Shown: positions 10,925 to 21,874 of the stretch, one piece after another
How positions within the stretch are numbered: position 1 is the stretch's first letter
How the letters are laid out: every line of letters begins with the position of its first letter
Assembly (NCBI GenBank): GCA_944472135.2
Contig: OX235267.1
Span: 22,303,452-22,367,451, forward strand
Origin: Trichobilharzia regenti
Lineage: Eukaryota; Platyhelminthes; Trematoda; Strigeidida; Schistosomatidae
DNA: 64,000 nt
Reading direction: 5' to 3'
Notes under the pieces: model-generated
The model's database searches: none
Seen by the model: only the letters and a program-made list of their open reading frames with translations
Told to the model about the DNA's origin: nothing
Position numbers and translations under genes: made by a program

Positions 10925-11160
10925 TTATTTTATTCCTTTGCGTTCCGGGTGGAACTTAGGGCCTCAAGCTTGGATTTTGATGCTTCAGTAGTAGTGGTAT
11001 TCTTTTTACGGAGTGGGGTTGCTAGTCTCATACCTAACCTTGCGGTTGATTGGGCTTAAACCGGCTAAGGGAAGTAAATATGTGCGCCGGCAAGGAGTCG
11101 AATCGTGGACCAACTGCATAGTTGGTGAGCATTCTACCCTTAAGCCACTGACTCACATTT
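10925..11160 (-). mobile_element. SINE family A variant
   Basis: On the minus strand the tRNA-like head carries a B box (GGAGTCGAATCGTGGACC in plus-strand reading). A body and a tail with 'CCTAAGTTCCACCCGGAACG' follow, which is the RTE-like end of family A. It is clearly more diverged than the 14.9, 18.0 and 25.0 kb copies. Confidence 0.6.
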
Positions 11161-11579
11161 ACGTGAAAATAATCAAAAGAAAATCTCTAGAAGCGACCAA
11201 TCACAGTCGAGATAAGCAAGAAAGATGGTTGTTTTATTTATGTAGAGTTTCAAAAGTTAAATTTACGTGAAGTTGGCGTTGAAGAACTTGTTTTGAAGGA
11301 CAATTAAAGTCGCGCGAATCATTGATACAGCTCAAGGAACATAACAACACTAAATATGTCAGCCTGAGCTTCAAATCTCCATCACTTCAAAGTAGGCTTC
11401 TCCATATTTGAGAACCCAGGTGTTGTAAGGTGATACAGACAATGTGTTCCAACGGAATATGATTCTCACATATTCCCACAGTTCAATACTGCGTTAGCAA
11501 CAGACTGCTATGTATATTTGAACATTCTATTTTATGTCGTTTAGTGTAAGTCGAAATCACACGCTCAGTGATTTGTTAA

Positions 11580-11610
11580 TGAATATAAAACTATATATAT
11601 ATATAGGTTT
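11580..11610. repeat. Short TA-rich tract in otherwise featureless 11165-11900
   Basis: A short TATATA run at about 11592-11604. I see nothing else in 11165-11900 apart from AT-rich sequence. Confidence 0.4.
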
Positions 11611-11904
11611 GATCACTTGAAAATATACCTTGGCTTCCCTGTCTTGCCTTCTGTTGTTACACAAGTTAAGTATTTTCAAAGTTATAATGAAATGACTCTA
11701 CTAGGCAAGTTTACAAATGTGCACTTTGTATTATTATATTGGTAATGACATTGTTAGTACAATTGAGGCATTTAAAACTTATAGCAAACACGTGGAAAAA
11801 CTGGAGTACATACTGATCACTGATGCCAACCAATTAATTACACTATCCACAACAAAATAGTCCAAATGTTGTTCAGGCTTTTCACTGGTCTCAGCAATGA
11901 ACAT

Positions 11905-12426
11905 TATCATTATTGTCCTCTTGAGTCTCGAGTGGAACATAGCACTTCAACAGAACATCTCCTGATTTGTCCTATTCTCTGCAGTCCTTTTTAGTTAGTC
12001 CCACGAATGTCCATATATTCTCGTCTCCTTCCCTCACAATCTTCTCCATGTCACCCTTGGACGCCCAATTCGTCTTTTCCCATTCCAGTTCCACTTGATG
12101 GCCTCCTGTTCTATGTCATTCGATGGTCTCCTCAGTGTGTGTCTGATTATCCACCTTCATTTGCTGAAGGACATTTGTTGATTTGTTCCCATAGCTTCTT
12201 GTTTCTGGTCATCTGGTCTTCAGTATGGAGCAAAGGCAGATGTTGATAAAAGTTTGCCGTGGCCTGTTGGAAATGCTCTTCGTGATGCGCCAAGTTTCTG
12301 AGCCACATAGAAGAACTGACTTAACACTGGTCTTGAAATTCCAAATTTCGTTCTTTACACTGAGTTCAGAAGATTTTCAAACTAATTTCACAGTAATGAA
12401 AGTCTGTCTCACCTTTCCTATTCCGG
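11905..12426 (-). mobile_element. RTE-type LINE, 3' fragment
   Basis: Minus-strand reading gives the RTE C-terminal region in broken frames and the 3' tail near 11905-11950 (GTTCCACTCGAG-like). It lines up with the 34.7-35.3 kb copy. Its 5' end stops abruptly at about 12426, where Penelope-like sequence in the opposite orientation begins. Several frameshifts and stops; no intact ORF. Confidence 0.72.
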
Positions 12427-13200
12427 TCAGTTTACCTACGAAGTTGAATACAACGATTCTCTGCACTTCCTCGACATCCTACTAACCAGAAGAGAGGACG
12501 GTTCTATCAAAAGAACCATATTTCGAAAGCTAGAGACCAAAACTCAGTATATAAACTTCCTTAGCTTCTTACCTCTGAAGTATAGACGTAATCTGACCAG
12601 GTGCCTAGCATTTACAGAAGGTCGATTTGCTTCGAAGATTGCGTAAATAAAGAACTCCAGGTCATCCGGGATATTCTAAGCGAGGACGGATATCCAGAGA
12701 AGTTTATTAAAGCCAGCATAAGTTACAACAATCGTTAGCATGAATTAGCAACAGTGGAGTAAAAGCCCCTATTTTTGCATCTAGAATTCAGGGGAGATAC
12801 TTCTGTGGAGATTCTATTGCAACATTTAATCAAAGCGGTAAAGAAAACGCTCTATTCTGCACGCATGTTCCTGTCCCTCTGTAGCCGTCCAATGTTTACC
12901 GAGAAACTGAAAGATGTTTTACTTAACCTCAGCTTTTCTTCATGCATTTACCATTTCAACTGTTCCTGTGGTAAAATGGGGCATACGATCAGGAAGGTTC
13001 GTCTACGAGTTCGAGAACATTCACGGATTGTTTCGATAAGCGGGAAATTAAAAGCATAAAAGGGTTCATTCTGTCACATTTGGTCAATACTAGACATCTC
13101 AATTCCGCCAACACAGCCTTCAGGGTTATATACCGAATTACAAAGTCGTCATCACGTACAATTGGCTTACCTCTCCTACATATAGCTGAAGCTCACTAAA
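12427..13200 (+). pseudogene. Penelope-like element: RT C-terminal part and GIY-YIG fragment
   Basis: The frame from 12427 reads YEVEYNDSLHFLDILLTRRE, then DGSIKRTIFRKL, TQYINFLSFLPLKYRRNLTR, the typical region after the catalytic RT motifs in Penelope-like proteins. The 12775-13059 frame continues with a Cys-rich GIY-YIG-type nuclease region (CIYHFNCSCGKMGHTIRKVR), in which the central Tyr-Ile-Gly is replaced. A last frame reads SHLVNTRHLN and FRVIYRITK. Stops and frameshifts separate the parts, so it is dead. Confidence 0.72.
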
Positions 13201-13204
13201 AAGG

Positions 13205-14000
13205 TTTTATATTTCCCAATGAATGAAAAACAAAACGATATTGTTTTTACTGACGTTTCAGTATTTAATCCTAATGGCTTTCTCGAAGTATTATTAAACC
13301 TGAATTTACAAAATCTCAGCTTAAATTTAATAACTGAATCGTCGTTCATCAGCATGGGGTAATTTTCATGCTGCCAAGCTGAAGCTGTTGCAATAAGATC
13401 GACTAAACCGGAACTTTGTATTGGAAGGGATCACATGTTCAGGCGTTGTTCCTGCCGTGGGCAAACTTCGATTAAAGTTTCTCCTTCTCACCTCTTATCT
13501 CTCTTCGTATTTTTTTCATTATTTGCTCATTATAACAATTGTTAATATTCGTCATAATTTATACCGTTCATTCAAACATTCTTTCAATACTATCGAATTT
13601 TCCATTTATACTATCTAAACTTATCATGAGTAATATTATCTCTTTTCTCAATATATGCCTCCACCTGTTTCATTTCACATATTGGTTGTTTCATGATGAA
13701 CTTCTTATTGCAGTCTTATTACCTCCTCTTTAATACATGCTACTTTGTACTAGCCAATCACCTGACATCTTTTATAACCTTGAACTAACTTATCAGCTTT
13801 TCTTAGCCCCAGATTCTACTAATCTATTATGACTAATCACCACCATTGTCTCCCATTTTACAATATTTTGTAATTGAATTCAGCCTAGCATGACGTTTGT
13901 CAAACAAATACGACTATTTATTTTGACACCCCATAACTAATCTGTTATCCTACGTAAAAATGTACACCTGCCTTATAAATGGTCATTATTGCAACAAAAA
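13205..14000. other. Stretch without a recognisable feature
   Basis: AT-rich. The open frames at 13421-13733 are hydrophobic translations of T-rich DNA with no splice or start context. I see no repeat shared within the window. Confidence 0.5.
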
Positions 14001-14004
14001 CAAA

Positions 14005-14120
14005 TATTATCATTTTATAACTGCAAGAACTTGAAGAGGAATTATCGAAAAGAATATTCTTCGTTCAGATTGACTTTTAATTCATGATATGGGAATATTT
14101 CACACTATTAATTCTTATTC
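14005..14120. repeat. Dispersed direct repeat, copy 2
   Basis: The partner of 10085-10205, same orientation, roughly 85% alike by eye. It abuts the RTE fragment that begins at about 14116. Confidence 0.65.
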
Positions 14121-14660
14121 TGGTTTTGACATCTTCATCCATTGCACCGGCAGTTGAAGAGATACTTCCTAAATAACTGAAAGAAGTGACTACTTTCAAA
14201 ATTCTCCTGTTGATGTTGATTGGATCTGGTTGTTTGTAGGTTGGTTATCTTCATCTTCTGCGTGTTCTCTGTGTTCAACTGAAGTCCTGTGTTGTTGCTG
14301 CCCTCAGTCCTCAGCATAATCCAGTGCACCACAATTAGGAATGTCATCTGTGATAGTAGAAAGCCTTATTTTACTCCTGTATTCACTTCAAAGGCTTCAC
14401 TGAGTTCCCCGTTGTGGATCATATGACACGTGGGATTGTCATATAGCTGTTGAACGAAATTGATAAAGATCTGAGGCACGCAGTAGTGTGGAAGTAGTTT
14501 CCAAATTACTTCGCCATCAACGCTGCTGAAGGCTTTTTCAAAGGCGATGAAGTTGAGTTATAGGTTTGACTTCCATTCTACGCTATGTTTGAGGATGATG
14601 CGTAGAGATGCTATTTGATTCGCAAACCAATAGAGATAGATTGGTTCAGTGTATCGATGA
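14116..14660 (-). mobile_element. RTE-type LINE, RT-domain fragment
   Basis: Minus-strand sequence colinear with 35.4-36.0 kb: the region around the ADD box, the 'gtgaggcaagg' (VRQG) block and the stretch coding for the motif A region (around 14525-14560, a degraded FEKAF) can be followed. Frames are broken. It is neither the 5' nor the 3' end of the element. Confidence 0.68.
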
Positions 14661-14844
14661 AACACATCGTCTTTTATGGTTGTGAAAGAATGTAAGTGTT
14701 TTCGCTTACCGGGAGTTAAGATGTGTTTTATCTTCCATGTACTCATACACTTCGAAATTTGATGCTTAAACGTTATTCTGGCTCATGATTTCCCTAAATG
14801 TCTATCTGATTCATAAAGTATGGATAGTGTTTACTACTATGTAG

Positions 14845-15085
14845 GCATTTGTTTTCCTTCACGTTCCCCAGTGGAACGTAGGGCTTCAAGCTGACGGCTT
14901 GAAGCTTCTGTAGCAGTGTTTATTTTACAGGATGAGGTTGCTAGCTCCATGTCCAATCTTTCCTCTTTACCAGGATTATTTCTGGCTCAGCGAGGTAAAG
15001 GAGTGCGTCGGCCGGTGATCGAACCCCGGACCATGTGCATGATCAGCGAGCGTCCTAATCGCTATACCACCGACGCACATGTAGG
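14845..15085 (-). mobile_element. SINE family A, near-complete copy
   Basis: On the minus strand: tRNA-like head (15082 to about 15010) with GTGCGTCGGTGG and the B box region, body, a TTTTACAG-containing centre, a hairpin (CTTCAAGC...GCTTGAAG), and a tail ending near 14850. It is close to the plus-strand copy at 17945-18185. The tail (GTTCC...GTGGAACGTAGGG as printed) is the RTE-like end. Confidence 0.78.
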
Positions 15086-15089
15086 CACA

Positions 15090-15585
15090 CTTGGTGTAAT
15101 AATTGTGAATCTATCATTATACTACTCATGAGCAAGCTATTTTCCTGATGATAAAGAAATAGACTCATAAACAGCGAAGAAAATTTTCTTTTCGACTATT
15201 CATTTTCACAGTCGTAATTACATTTAATAAAGAATTCATAAAATCAGTGAGGCAGTAGTAATGTGTCCTCGAAAACGTAATGCGTAATGTGAGGTGTAAT
15301 CTAGAAGGGTTGAATAACTGAAAGTTACATAAGAGGCAGAAGTCGGCATGACGTATTAAGTATGAGGAAATGACTAAGCAATATGATTGTGTAGAGTGGA
15401 CATGAACTAGTGGAAAGACGATAAAGTGTTTTTATATAAAATCTGTATGAAAAAGCAATGTTATTAATAAACAGTGATAGAGTTGTAATAAAATATGGAT
15501 TATGGGAATAATAATGACAATAAAAAATAATAGCGATTACAACAGTACTCTTATATAATGAAATAGCAGCAAAATTATGCTGAGA
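15090..15585. other. Stretch without a recognisable feature
   Basis: AT-rich sequence with no supported gene or shared repeat. Confidence 0.5.
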
Positions 15586-15589
15586 AAGT

Positions 15590-16440
15590 CACTCTGGCCA
15601 CGAGGAGCCAGTGAATGTATTTGGTGTTTTTGAATGCAGAGGTATGTTTCCGATCCCGAATAGCCAATGATTCACCTACGTACAGATTGCGATACTGAGG
15701 GACTCTGTGTAGCACTGTAAAGCATTCAAGTGGGGATGCTCGATGTCCAGAGTTGACAAGGTGTTCGTGGATGGAGCTGCTACTATTCTTCTTTTCTCCT
15801 ATGGCTGGCTAGCCAAGCTGGGCAGTGTTCGAGAATGCGTTTGCGGAACTGATGTTGCGTACGGCCGATATACTTTGCTCCACGTGAACAAGTAAACTGA
15901 TAAATACACATTGAGGTGACCAAAAGCGGTGTTTCATCTCTAACACTAGAATGGATAAATTGCCTGCTGGAGAATATGATACGTAAGGTGGCTGCTTGAA
16001 GTGTTTCCTTCAGATATTTAGATAGACGGTTTCTAAAAATTTCTGCTTCAATGTTACCTTCGAATTCCAGGTTCATGAAGAGAGTTTTCTTAGGAACAGT
16101 TGTGATTTTTGGTGATGGAGGCTCTTCTTTGATGTTTTCGTCAATAAACCTTGGTGGATACCTGTTCTTTAGTAGGGGTTCACGTAATGAATTTAATTCT
16201 TTCGCTATCATATCCCTTCAAACAGATCGAATCCTTGAACATGATGTACGTACTAAGTTTTACTTTCAGATCAGTGGGACAAAGCTCTGGAAGTTGACAA
16301 ACTGTCCCAGCCATGTTGGACTGCGATATATTGATCTTTGGATCTTACGGTCTTGTCTTCTGGTAAGTAGTACATCTATGAATGGAAATGCCATTTCCGA
16401 TTCACTTTCTAAGGTGAAGGCTATTGATGGGTATGCTGCT
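15590..16440 (-). pseudogene. Penelope-like element: RT end and GIY-YIG nuclease, broken
   Basis: Minus-strand frame 16211-15783 reads KNRYPPRFIDENIKEE, then the GIY-YIG region CIYQFTCSRGAKYIGRTQHQ with FRKRILEH, that is the conserved Tyr-Ile-Gly, the Arg and the Glu-His. Upstream (16440-16240) other frames give the post-RT region (LLTRRQD, QFVNFQSF). Downstream (15780-15590) lies the C-terminal part in yet another frame. Cysteines of the CCHH-like motif are kept. The frames do not join, so it is inactive. Confidence 0.75.
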
Positions 16441-16444
16441 TAGA

Positions 16445-17575
16445 AGGTTTTGAGGAGATACTCTTCTTCCAATGACTCAACATGGGAATATTTCGTTCAT
16501 TAAATAAACTTGTACTTTTTAATAGGTAATAATGACTCTTACTTTCTTGATAATTAAGCTGTATGTTATGTATAGCTGAGTTTACATACATGTTTCTATT
16601 TAATATAATTTGAACAGCCAACCATTTACGCTGAAAAGAAACCTACAATAATTGATCTAGATGAAAAAGTCGATCATTCAAGAATTTTCTTTTCACATAT
16701 ATTTTTTTGGAAATTCAAGTTAGAAAATTTATCTGGAGCTTTGAAGTCTTATCTGAAAAGAAAACAGCATGTTATTCTTAACATGGAACCCCGTATTCGC
16801 GTATTGCGTAAGCAGTCATGCAGATTACTCGTGATTCAAACTAATCATTAGAAGCACTACAACAAAATTTCACCTTGCGGAAACTAAACAATGAGATACT
16901 GATAAAAGTGTAGACACTGAACACAGTAATTTAAAGCAGCGTGTAATAAGCTTTACTGACTATTTAACTCAGCGTTAAATATTAGTCGAAGTAAGTCTGG
17001 CGTAGAAGAAAGCCAACAGTAAGCAAATTATTAATATCCAATCAATTCTTGAAGCCGCCTACATTATATTTGCGAGACGTTGGATTATTAGAGAAGAGAT
17101 TAGGCAAATTCAATTCGTTATCCTCATTGAAACATAAGAGAATCGTTTTTTAACAACTACTTATATACATATATATGCTTGAATACGTCATACTCACCTT
17201 TTGTATACGTAATCTAGCCTAAAATGTATGACGCTTATCAGATATAGTCAAGTTTCAGTAATTCTATCAGTCTGACGGAGAATGCAACCGAGTGAGAAAT
17301 TCCACTCAACGCTATAACAAATAGTGACATGAATAAAAAATATACCAATAAGCAGATATACCCGGTGAAGTGATCTTTAAAAGGCATACCATCTGATTCA
17401 GCATAGTTATGAGTACCATTCAACCTCTGTGTATCCACATTGTATCCATGCTGTTGCTTCTCAGCTTTCTGAGAGAACTAGTAATCTGTACACTTGTTAT
17501 TGGTACATGAGTTAACTTCTCGAATTACTCTAATTGTCCACACCGATTGAAATGTTCCACTTACTAGAATTGATA
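16445..17575. other. Stretch without a recognisable feature
   Basis: AT-rich; no supported exon. Nothing in it recurs elsewhere in the window as far as I can see. Confidence 0.5.
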
Positions 17576-17579
17576 TAAA

Positions 17580-17785
17580 TTGTGCGTCCGTGGCACAGTG
17601 GTTAGGACTCTCACCGACCATGCGCATGGTCCGAGGTTCGATTCTCTGCCGACGTATACCTGATATCTATGGTCGGCCTGCAAAATTTGTGCTACCGATA
17701 TCACATTCTGAAAATTCCATTCTTTAACCAAAAATACAGTCTGGAATCAAGCTGTAATCAAAAAATAAATAAATAAAAATGCATC
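17580..17785 (+). mobile_element. SINE family A2 (short tail type)
   Basis: The head GTGCGTCCGTGGCACAGTGG is a family A head, with a B box GAGGTTCGATTCT. The body differs from family A: GATATCTATGGTCGGCCTGC, GAAAATTCCAT, CTGGAATCAAGCTGTAATCA, and an (AAAT)n end. The same subfamily appears on the minus strand at 18500-18700 and inserted in the RTE at 61516-61675. Confidence 0.75.
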
Positions 17786-17944
17786 AGTGAGATGTGAGTT
17801 TTGAATTAGTATGGATGCTACAAAATTAAGGGAGGAAAAAAACCAAACAAAAGTGTAATCTCATAATGTTTACAGTTATTCAAGTGTTTGTTCCTCCGGA
17901 CATTGTTGTGTATGCAGACGAATTAGTTGGATTATAGACAAAAG

Positions 17945-18185
17945 TGTGTGCGTCGGTGGCACAGCGGTTAACATGCTCGCCGACCATGCACATGGTCCGA
18001 GGTCCGATCACCGGCCGACGCACTCCTTTACCTCGCTGAGCCAGAAATAATCCTGGTAAAGAGGAAAGATTGGGCATGAGGCTGGCAACTTCATTCTGTA
18101 AAAATAAACACTGCTACAGAAGCTTCAAGCCGTCAGCTTGAAGCCCTATGTTCCACTGGGAACGTGAAGGTAATAAAAAGAAAAT
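17945..18185 (+). mobile_element. SINE family A, near-complete copy
   Basis: The head is GTGCGTCGGTGGCACAGCGG (A-box-like TGGCACAGCGG) with a B-box-like GAGGTCCGATCAC. The body follows, with the pair CCTTTACC / GGTAAAG, then a hairpin CTTCAAGC-CGTCA-GCTTGAAG at about 18122-18142. The tail GAAGCCCTATGTTCCACTGG is followed by A-rich sequence. That tail is almost the same as the 3' end of the RTE LINE at 62976-63008, pointing to mobilisation by RTE enzymes. Confidence 0.8.
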
Positions 18186-18499
18186 AGACAAAAGTATTCC
18201 CTGAGATGCATTTCCCACATCTTGAATAAGTCATCAGAATTCCATTTTTTTTAACAGCTCAGATATGTCAATCAACGAGTGATTATTAAGGGCCTGGGTC
18301 TTTATTCTTTGTTTTTGTCTAGGTGATAACAATCGGATAAGGAAAACACAGTAAAAGTTAGTAGAAATAATAAAAATCTTAATTTCGGTTGATTAACAAA
18401 ACAAAAGTAACACTATTTCATCAAAAAGTTTTCAAACTCGAGTCGTAATACCAAAAACATGCCAACATTAAAGACCACAAGAAATATCATCCACCCATA

Positions 18500-18702
18500 T
18501 ATTATTATTTTTTTAATTTTTGATCACAGCTTGATTCCAGACCGTATTTTTGGTACAAGTATGGAATTTTCAGCGTGGATATCGGTAGCCCAATTTTTGC
18601 AGGCCGACCATAGATATCAGGTGTGCGTCGGCGTGGGCTCGAACCCCGGACCCTGTGCATGGTCGGCGAGAGTCCTAACCACTGTGCCACCGACGCACTA
18701 AA
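18500..18702 (-). mobile_element. SINE family A2
   Basis: Minus-strand copy of the 17580-17785 subfamily: head at 18700-18620 (GTGCGTCGGTGGCACAGTGG read on minus), then CCTGATATCTATGGTCGGCC, ending in an A/T-rich tail near 18505. Confidence 0.76.
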
Positions 18703-18734
18703 TTATCTTCGAAATAACAGCTAGAATGTTAAGA

Positions 18735-19235
18735 CCGTTTGAAATAAATATAACATACAGCCAGCACAATGTAAAGTCAGTGCTACTATACGGATCAGAG
18801 ACTTGGCGAGTCATAAAGAGCATCTCAAACAAACTTCAGACCTTCATTAACAGCTGTCTCCGCTCAATACTCAAGATCAGATGGCCAGAAAATATCAGCA
18901 ACAGGGATCTCTGGAAATGACCGAACCAACACAACAGGAACCGATTGTGAAACAAATAGGCAGGAAGAAATGGAGATGGATTGGCCATACACTGAGGAAA
19001 CCATCAAGTGACATCACTAGACAAGCCATTGCTCGAGTGGAACCCGAAAGGGAGGCGGCGAGTTGGTCGTCAGTGCGAGGGTGACTTGGAGGAGGTCATG
19101 CGAGGAGGAGATGAAAGCATGTGGACAAACCTGGAGCGGGGTGAAAAAGTTGTCAGAAAACAGAAGGCAATGGAGGTGCTCAGCTGAAGCCCTATGTTCC
19201 TCTAGGAACTAAAGGATACAATAATAACAATAATA
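18735..19235 (+). mobile_element. RTE-type LINE, 3' fragment
   Basis: It encodes SVLLYGSETWRV, then ISNKLQTFINSCLRSILKIR, and in the next frame QIGRKKWRWIGHTLRKPSSD with ITRQAIA, the typical RTE C-terminus. It ends with GAAGCCCTATGTTCCTCTAG and an ATAACAATAAT tail. One frameshift at about 18890 separates the two parts. Confidence 0.8.
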
Positions 19236-19249
19236 CAGCCAGCACAATC

Positions 19250-19640
19250 ACTTCATTTGATATTGTGCAAACCAAAAGATCTAACAGAAGAAGATAAAAT
19301 TAATATCCTTTAGAAAATAAAATACAGGGAACACCAAAAATGCAGTCAGAGAATTTCTAGAAGCTTGGTATTCAAGTGAATCAACAAACACACTAATTAC
19401 TATAGACTAAACTTACCAGCTAATCAAAAGTAAATCATCACATGACAAGAAAGTTCGCATTCCAAGTCAATAAAAATAATCGATAGATAATGGATAAATA
19501 AACAAGCAGTCACGATAGGGTTAACAGGAGACACAGTTATATTATTCATGGAGAATTCAGATGAGATGGAGATGTTGTCTAGAATAACTACGAAAGCTCC
19601 GTAATTAAAACAGCCTGCTCACATAACACAAGGATTTATT
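19250..19640 (+). mobile_element. Penelope-like element, 3' tail fragment
   Basis: Almost the same sequence appears at 45080-45420: GGAACACCAA, TTCTAGAAGC, CAAGTGAATCA, CACACTAATTAC, then CCAGCTAATCAAAAGTAAAT, GGAGACACA, ATTATATTATTC and GGAATTCAGATGAG-like words. The start codes for a degraded Penelope C-terminal end in broken frames. It abuts the RTE tail at 19235. Confidence 0.58.
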
Positions 19641-19744
19641 TTCGTGAACTTAGGAACAGCCACTATACTAATACGGAAGCATAAAATGGGTTTTTCATAA
19701 ATGCATGAAAGATTTCGTAAGTTATGTATATATAGTAGTTTCGT

Positions 19745-19990
19745 TTTTAGTTTCTGACTGTTGAACTTGAATTGTAGTCTATCTCCAGTTGGTCTGAAGG
19801 CTTTCAGCTTGACCATGAGGGCTCCTTGAAATAGATAATGGTCTGATCCCACATTTGGTCTCCTTCTGGACTTTGTGTCCAGCAGAATACGTCTCCACTT
19901 TTTTGAGATTGAGATGAAGTTTATGTGTGATTGCTAATTCAGTAGATTCTGTGACCATCAAAGGCGGCAACCTCAATGAAGTTATTCCGT
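19745..19990 (-). mobile_element. RTE-type LINE, endonuclease-to-RT linker fragment
   Basis: It matches 36885-37048 in the same orientation: minus-strand CTGGACACAAAGTCCAGAAG, the GGATCAGACCATTATC box, and the CTTCAGACCAACTGGAG region. Only this piece of the LINE is present. Confidence 0.66.
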
Positions 19991-20034
19991 TTGCTTAACT
20001 AGGCACTATCATTCCAAGTACAGGCGGCACAAAT

Positions 20035-20610
20035 GGGAATGTCTAAGCCAAGGTTAAGAAGGTGAGACAGGCGTTTATTATTCTGAAATCAGTGCGGAAA
20101 TCTGCAGCACTCAGAAAAATGAACAAGGTCTGGATCTTCGATATTACTCTTAAGTCAGTTGTTTCTTAAGTTTCAGAGTCTTTATGCAGGCGTCATGGAA
20201 AGCATTTCCAATAGGCCACAACCGACTTTAATCAGTATTCGCCTTGCTCGATACTGAAGGTCAAATTGCCGTCCGGAGAGGACAGACAATAAGGAAATCT
20301 GAAAACGAAACAACAAGGAATCTGTTGCTCAGAAGCTATTCAGAACGAAACCAAGACGGATTGGATAAACGCTGGGAGGACCGTTGAGTGATATCGCACA
20401 CATGGCAGTCGAGTAGAACTGGTATGAGAAACGACGAGTTGGGCTTGGGTCCTAGCGTGACAACGGAGGGTCCGTGTGAGGAGGAAATGTGGCTTATGGA
20501 CAATCTGGGATTCATCTGGAAGGGACTGCAGAGAACAGACTGAAATGGCGAGATGCTGTTGAAACACTATGTTCCATTTGGAACCTAAGATAATTAAAAC
20601 AATAATAAAT
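20035..20610 (+). mobile_element. RTE-type LINE, 3' fragment (strongly decayed)
   Basis: From about 20060 (GTGAGACAGGCGTTTATTAT) to the tail near 20575 (CACTATGTTCCATTTGGAAC then AATAATAAATAA). The GGATTGGATAAACGCTGGGA block corresponds to the RWIGHTLRR signature but is mutated. There is no open frame of useful length. Confidence 0.7.
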
Positions 20611-20614
20611 AACA

Positions 20615-21400
20615 TTCTGTGGATGGCTGTTTTGAAGCGAGTTGTATAGGCAACATTACTGAGCAGTTCTAGAATAGGATTTCTGAGTACCATCGATTAC
20701 ATCTGAGAGAGAAGTTTTATCATGGAAATCAAAATAAACTGTTAATCAAGCGGACGCAAGGGAAGCTTTTACAATTAATTGTACAATTTAAACCGTACGC
20801 ATGTTTTATCTTTCCTCAGTGCTCATTCCTTATTGACTATGTCAACCAACTGTGATACGCCTACTTTCGTGGGTTAGTTTTCTTGATTGACACAATACCT
20901 TGACCTATACATGGCTACTCCTTTGGTGGTACCTTCCAAAGGAATTCAAGGCACATGTTTCTTACTCTTTTTGATTGGTCAGTTAAGTATGCTCCAGTTT
21001 CATAAAGTAATGATCTTTCCATTGAAATGTGAACCAAATATACATAGATTAAAATACCATAGCGTTATCCACCGGTCTCCACAGGACATCTTTTAGATTT
21101 CATATTGCCTGTTTTCATTTGTGATTCCCCACTGATATATTTTAAGTGATAAGCTTCATTTTGTTATCTGGCCACTGTGAACTTAAGAATCAATATCACC
21201 CTTATTTCTAAGTTGAGTTTACTCACAAGTATCAAGAAATTGGATTCTTTGCCTCAACTTCCTGAGCAATGAAATTATACTATGTACGAGCAAATATTGT
21301 CATGAGATTTTTCAGCGCTAGCATTAATATCGGTATATTTTGGAGTATTCGGACTTGCGGTTTGAAGAGATGTGACTAATTTTATTCTTCATTTCGTTTC
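20615..21400. other. Stretch without a recognisable feature
   Basis: Unique-looking AT-rich sequence; no gene supported. Confidence 0.5.
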
Positions 21401-21404
21401 AAAT

Positions 21405-21570
21405 CAACATCAAGTGTTGGTTTATAGAGATTCGAATGGTTGCAGGTTTAATCAAGAGATGACATCATCGGGAAAACAAAGAAGCCTGTTTCGTTCTATT
21501 TTGGAACTCTTCATTGGTACAAACTCATCGGGGTTCGAACCCTTGAAACTAACACTTGAAAATCAATCTG
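21405..21570 (-). mobile_element. SINE family B copy
   Basis: The B box reads GGGTTCGAACCC (21531-21542). On the minus strand the hammerhead region keeps a core-like ATGAAGA, a complete stem II (GTTC...GAAC) and GAAA, but position C3 and the 3' stem are altered. The tail CAAGTGTTGGTTTATAGAG is at 21410. Confidence 0.66.
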
Positions 21571-21689
21571 ATGCTCACTAGTAACTCGCTGTATACATGA
21601 AGTTGGCTGGAATTCCAGCCAAGTCACCTAAAAGAACGGTTACTCGCCGAAAACACTGGCTGGTGGTTGCGCAAATTGGCAGAAGTCTA

Positions 21690-21870
21690 GATTCATTGTT
21701 CATTGAATCGAATGCGAGTGGCTGATTGATTTACGAACTCGCCTTTAAACCATAAGGTTCTGAGTTCAAGCTCGTATGGGTTTCCGTCGCTAAAAAGTGC
21801 CAGACTAGGACGAGACAGCTATCCCGTACTCCTACGTTTCCCTGTGGTCGTTTAACTGAAATCAACATGA
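21690..21870 (+). mobile_element. SINE family B copy
   Basis: The head GAGTGGCTGATTGATTTACG is a decayed A box region, then GAGTTCAAGC, then the hammerhead 3' half (GACTAGGACGAGACAGCTAT, CCCGTACTCC) and the tail. It lies 120 bp from the oppositely oriented copy at 21405-21570. Confidence 0.6.
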
Positions 21871-21874
21871 ATTA

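Noticed and set aside
17945..18015. tRNA gene with A and B boxes
   Set aside because: The acceptor stem does not pair, the same head occurs in many diverged copies followed by the same noncoding body and LINE-like tail, so these are SINE heads and not tRNA genes. The same holds for 3871, 8010, 23125 and 39476.
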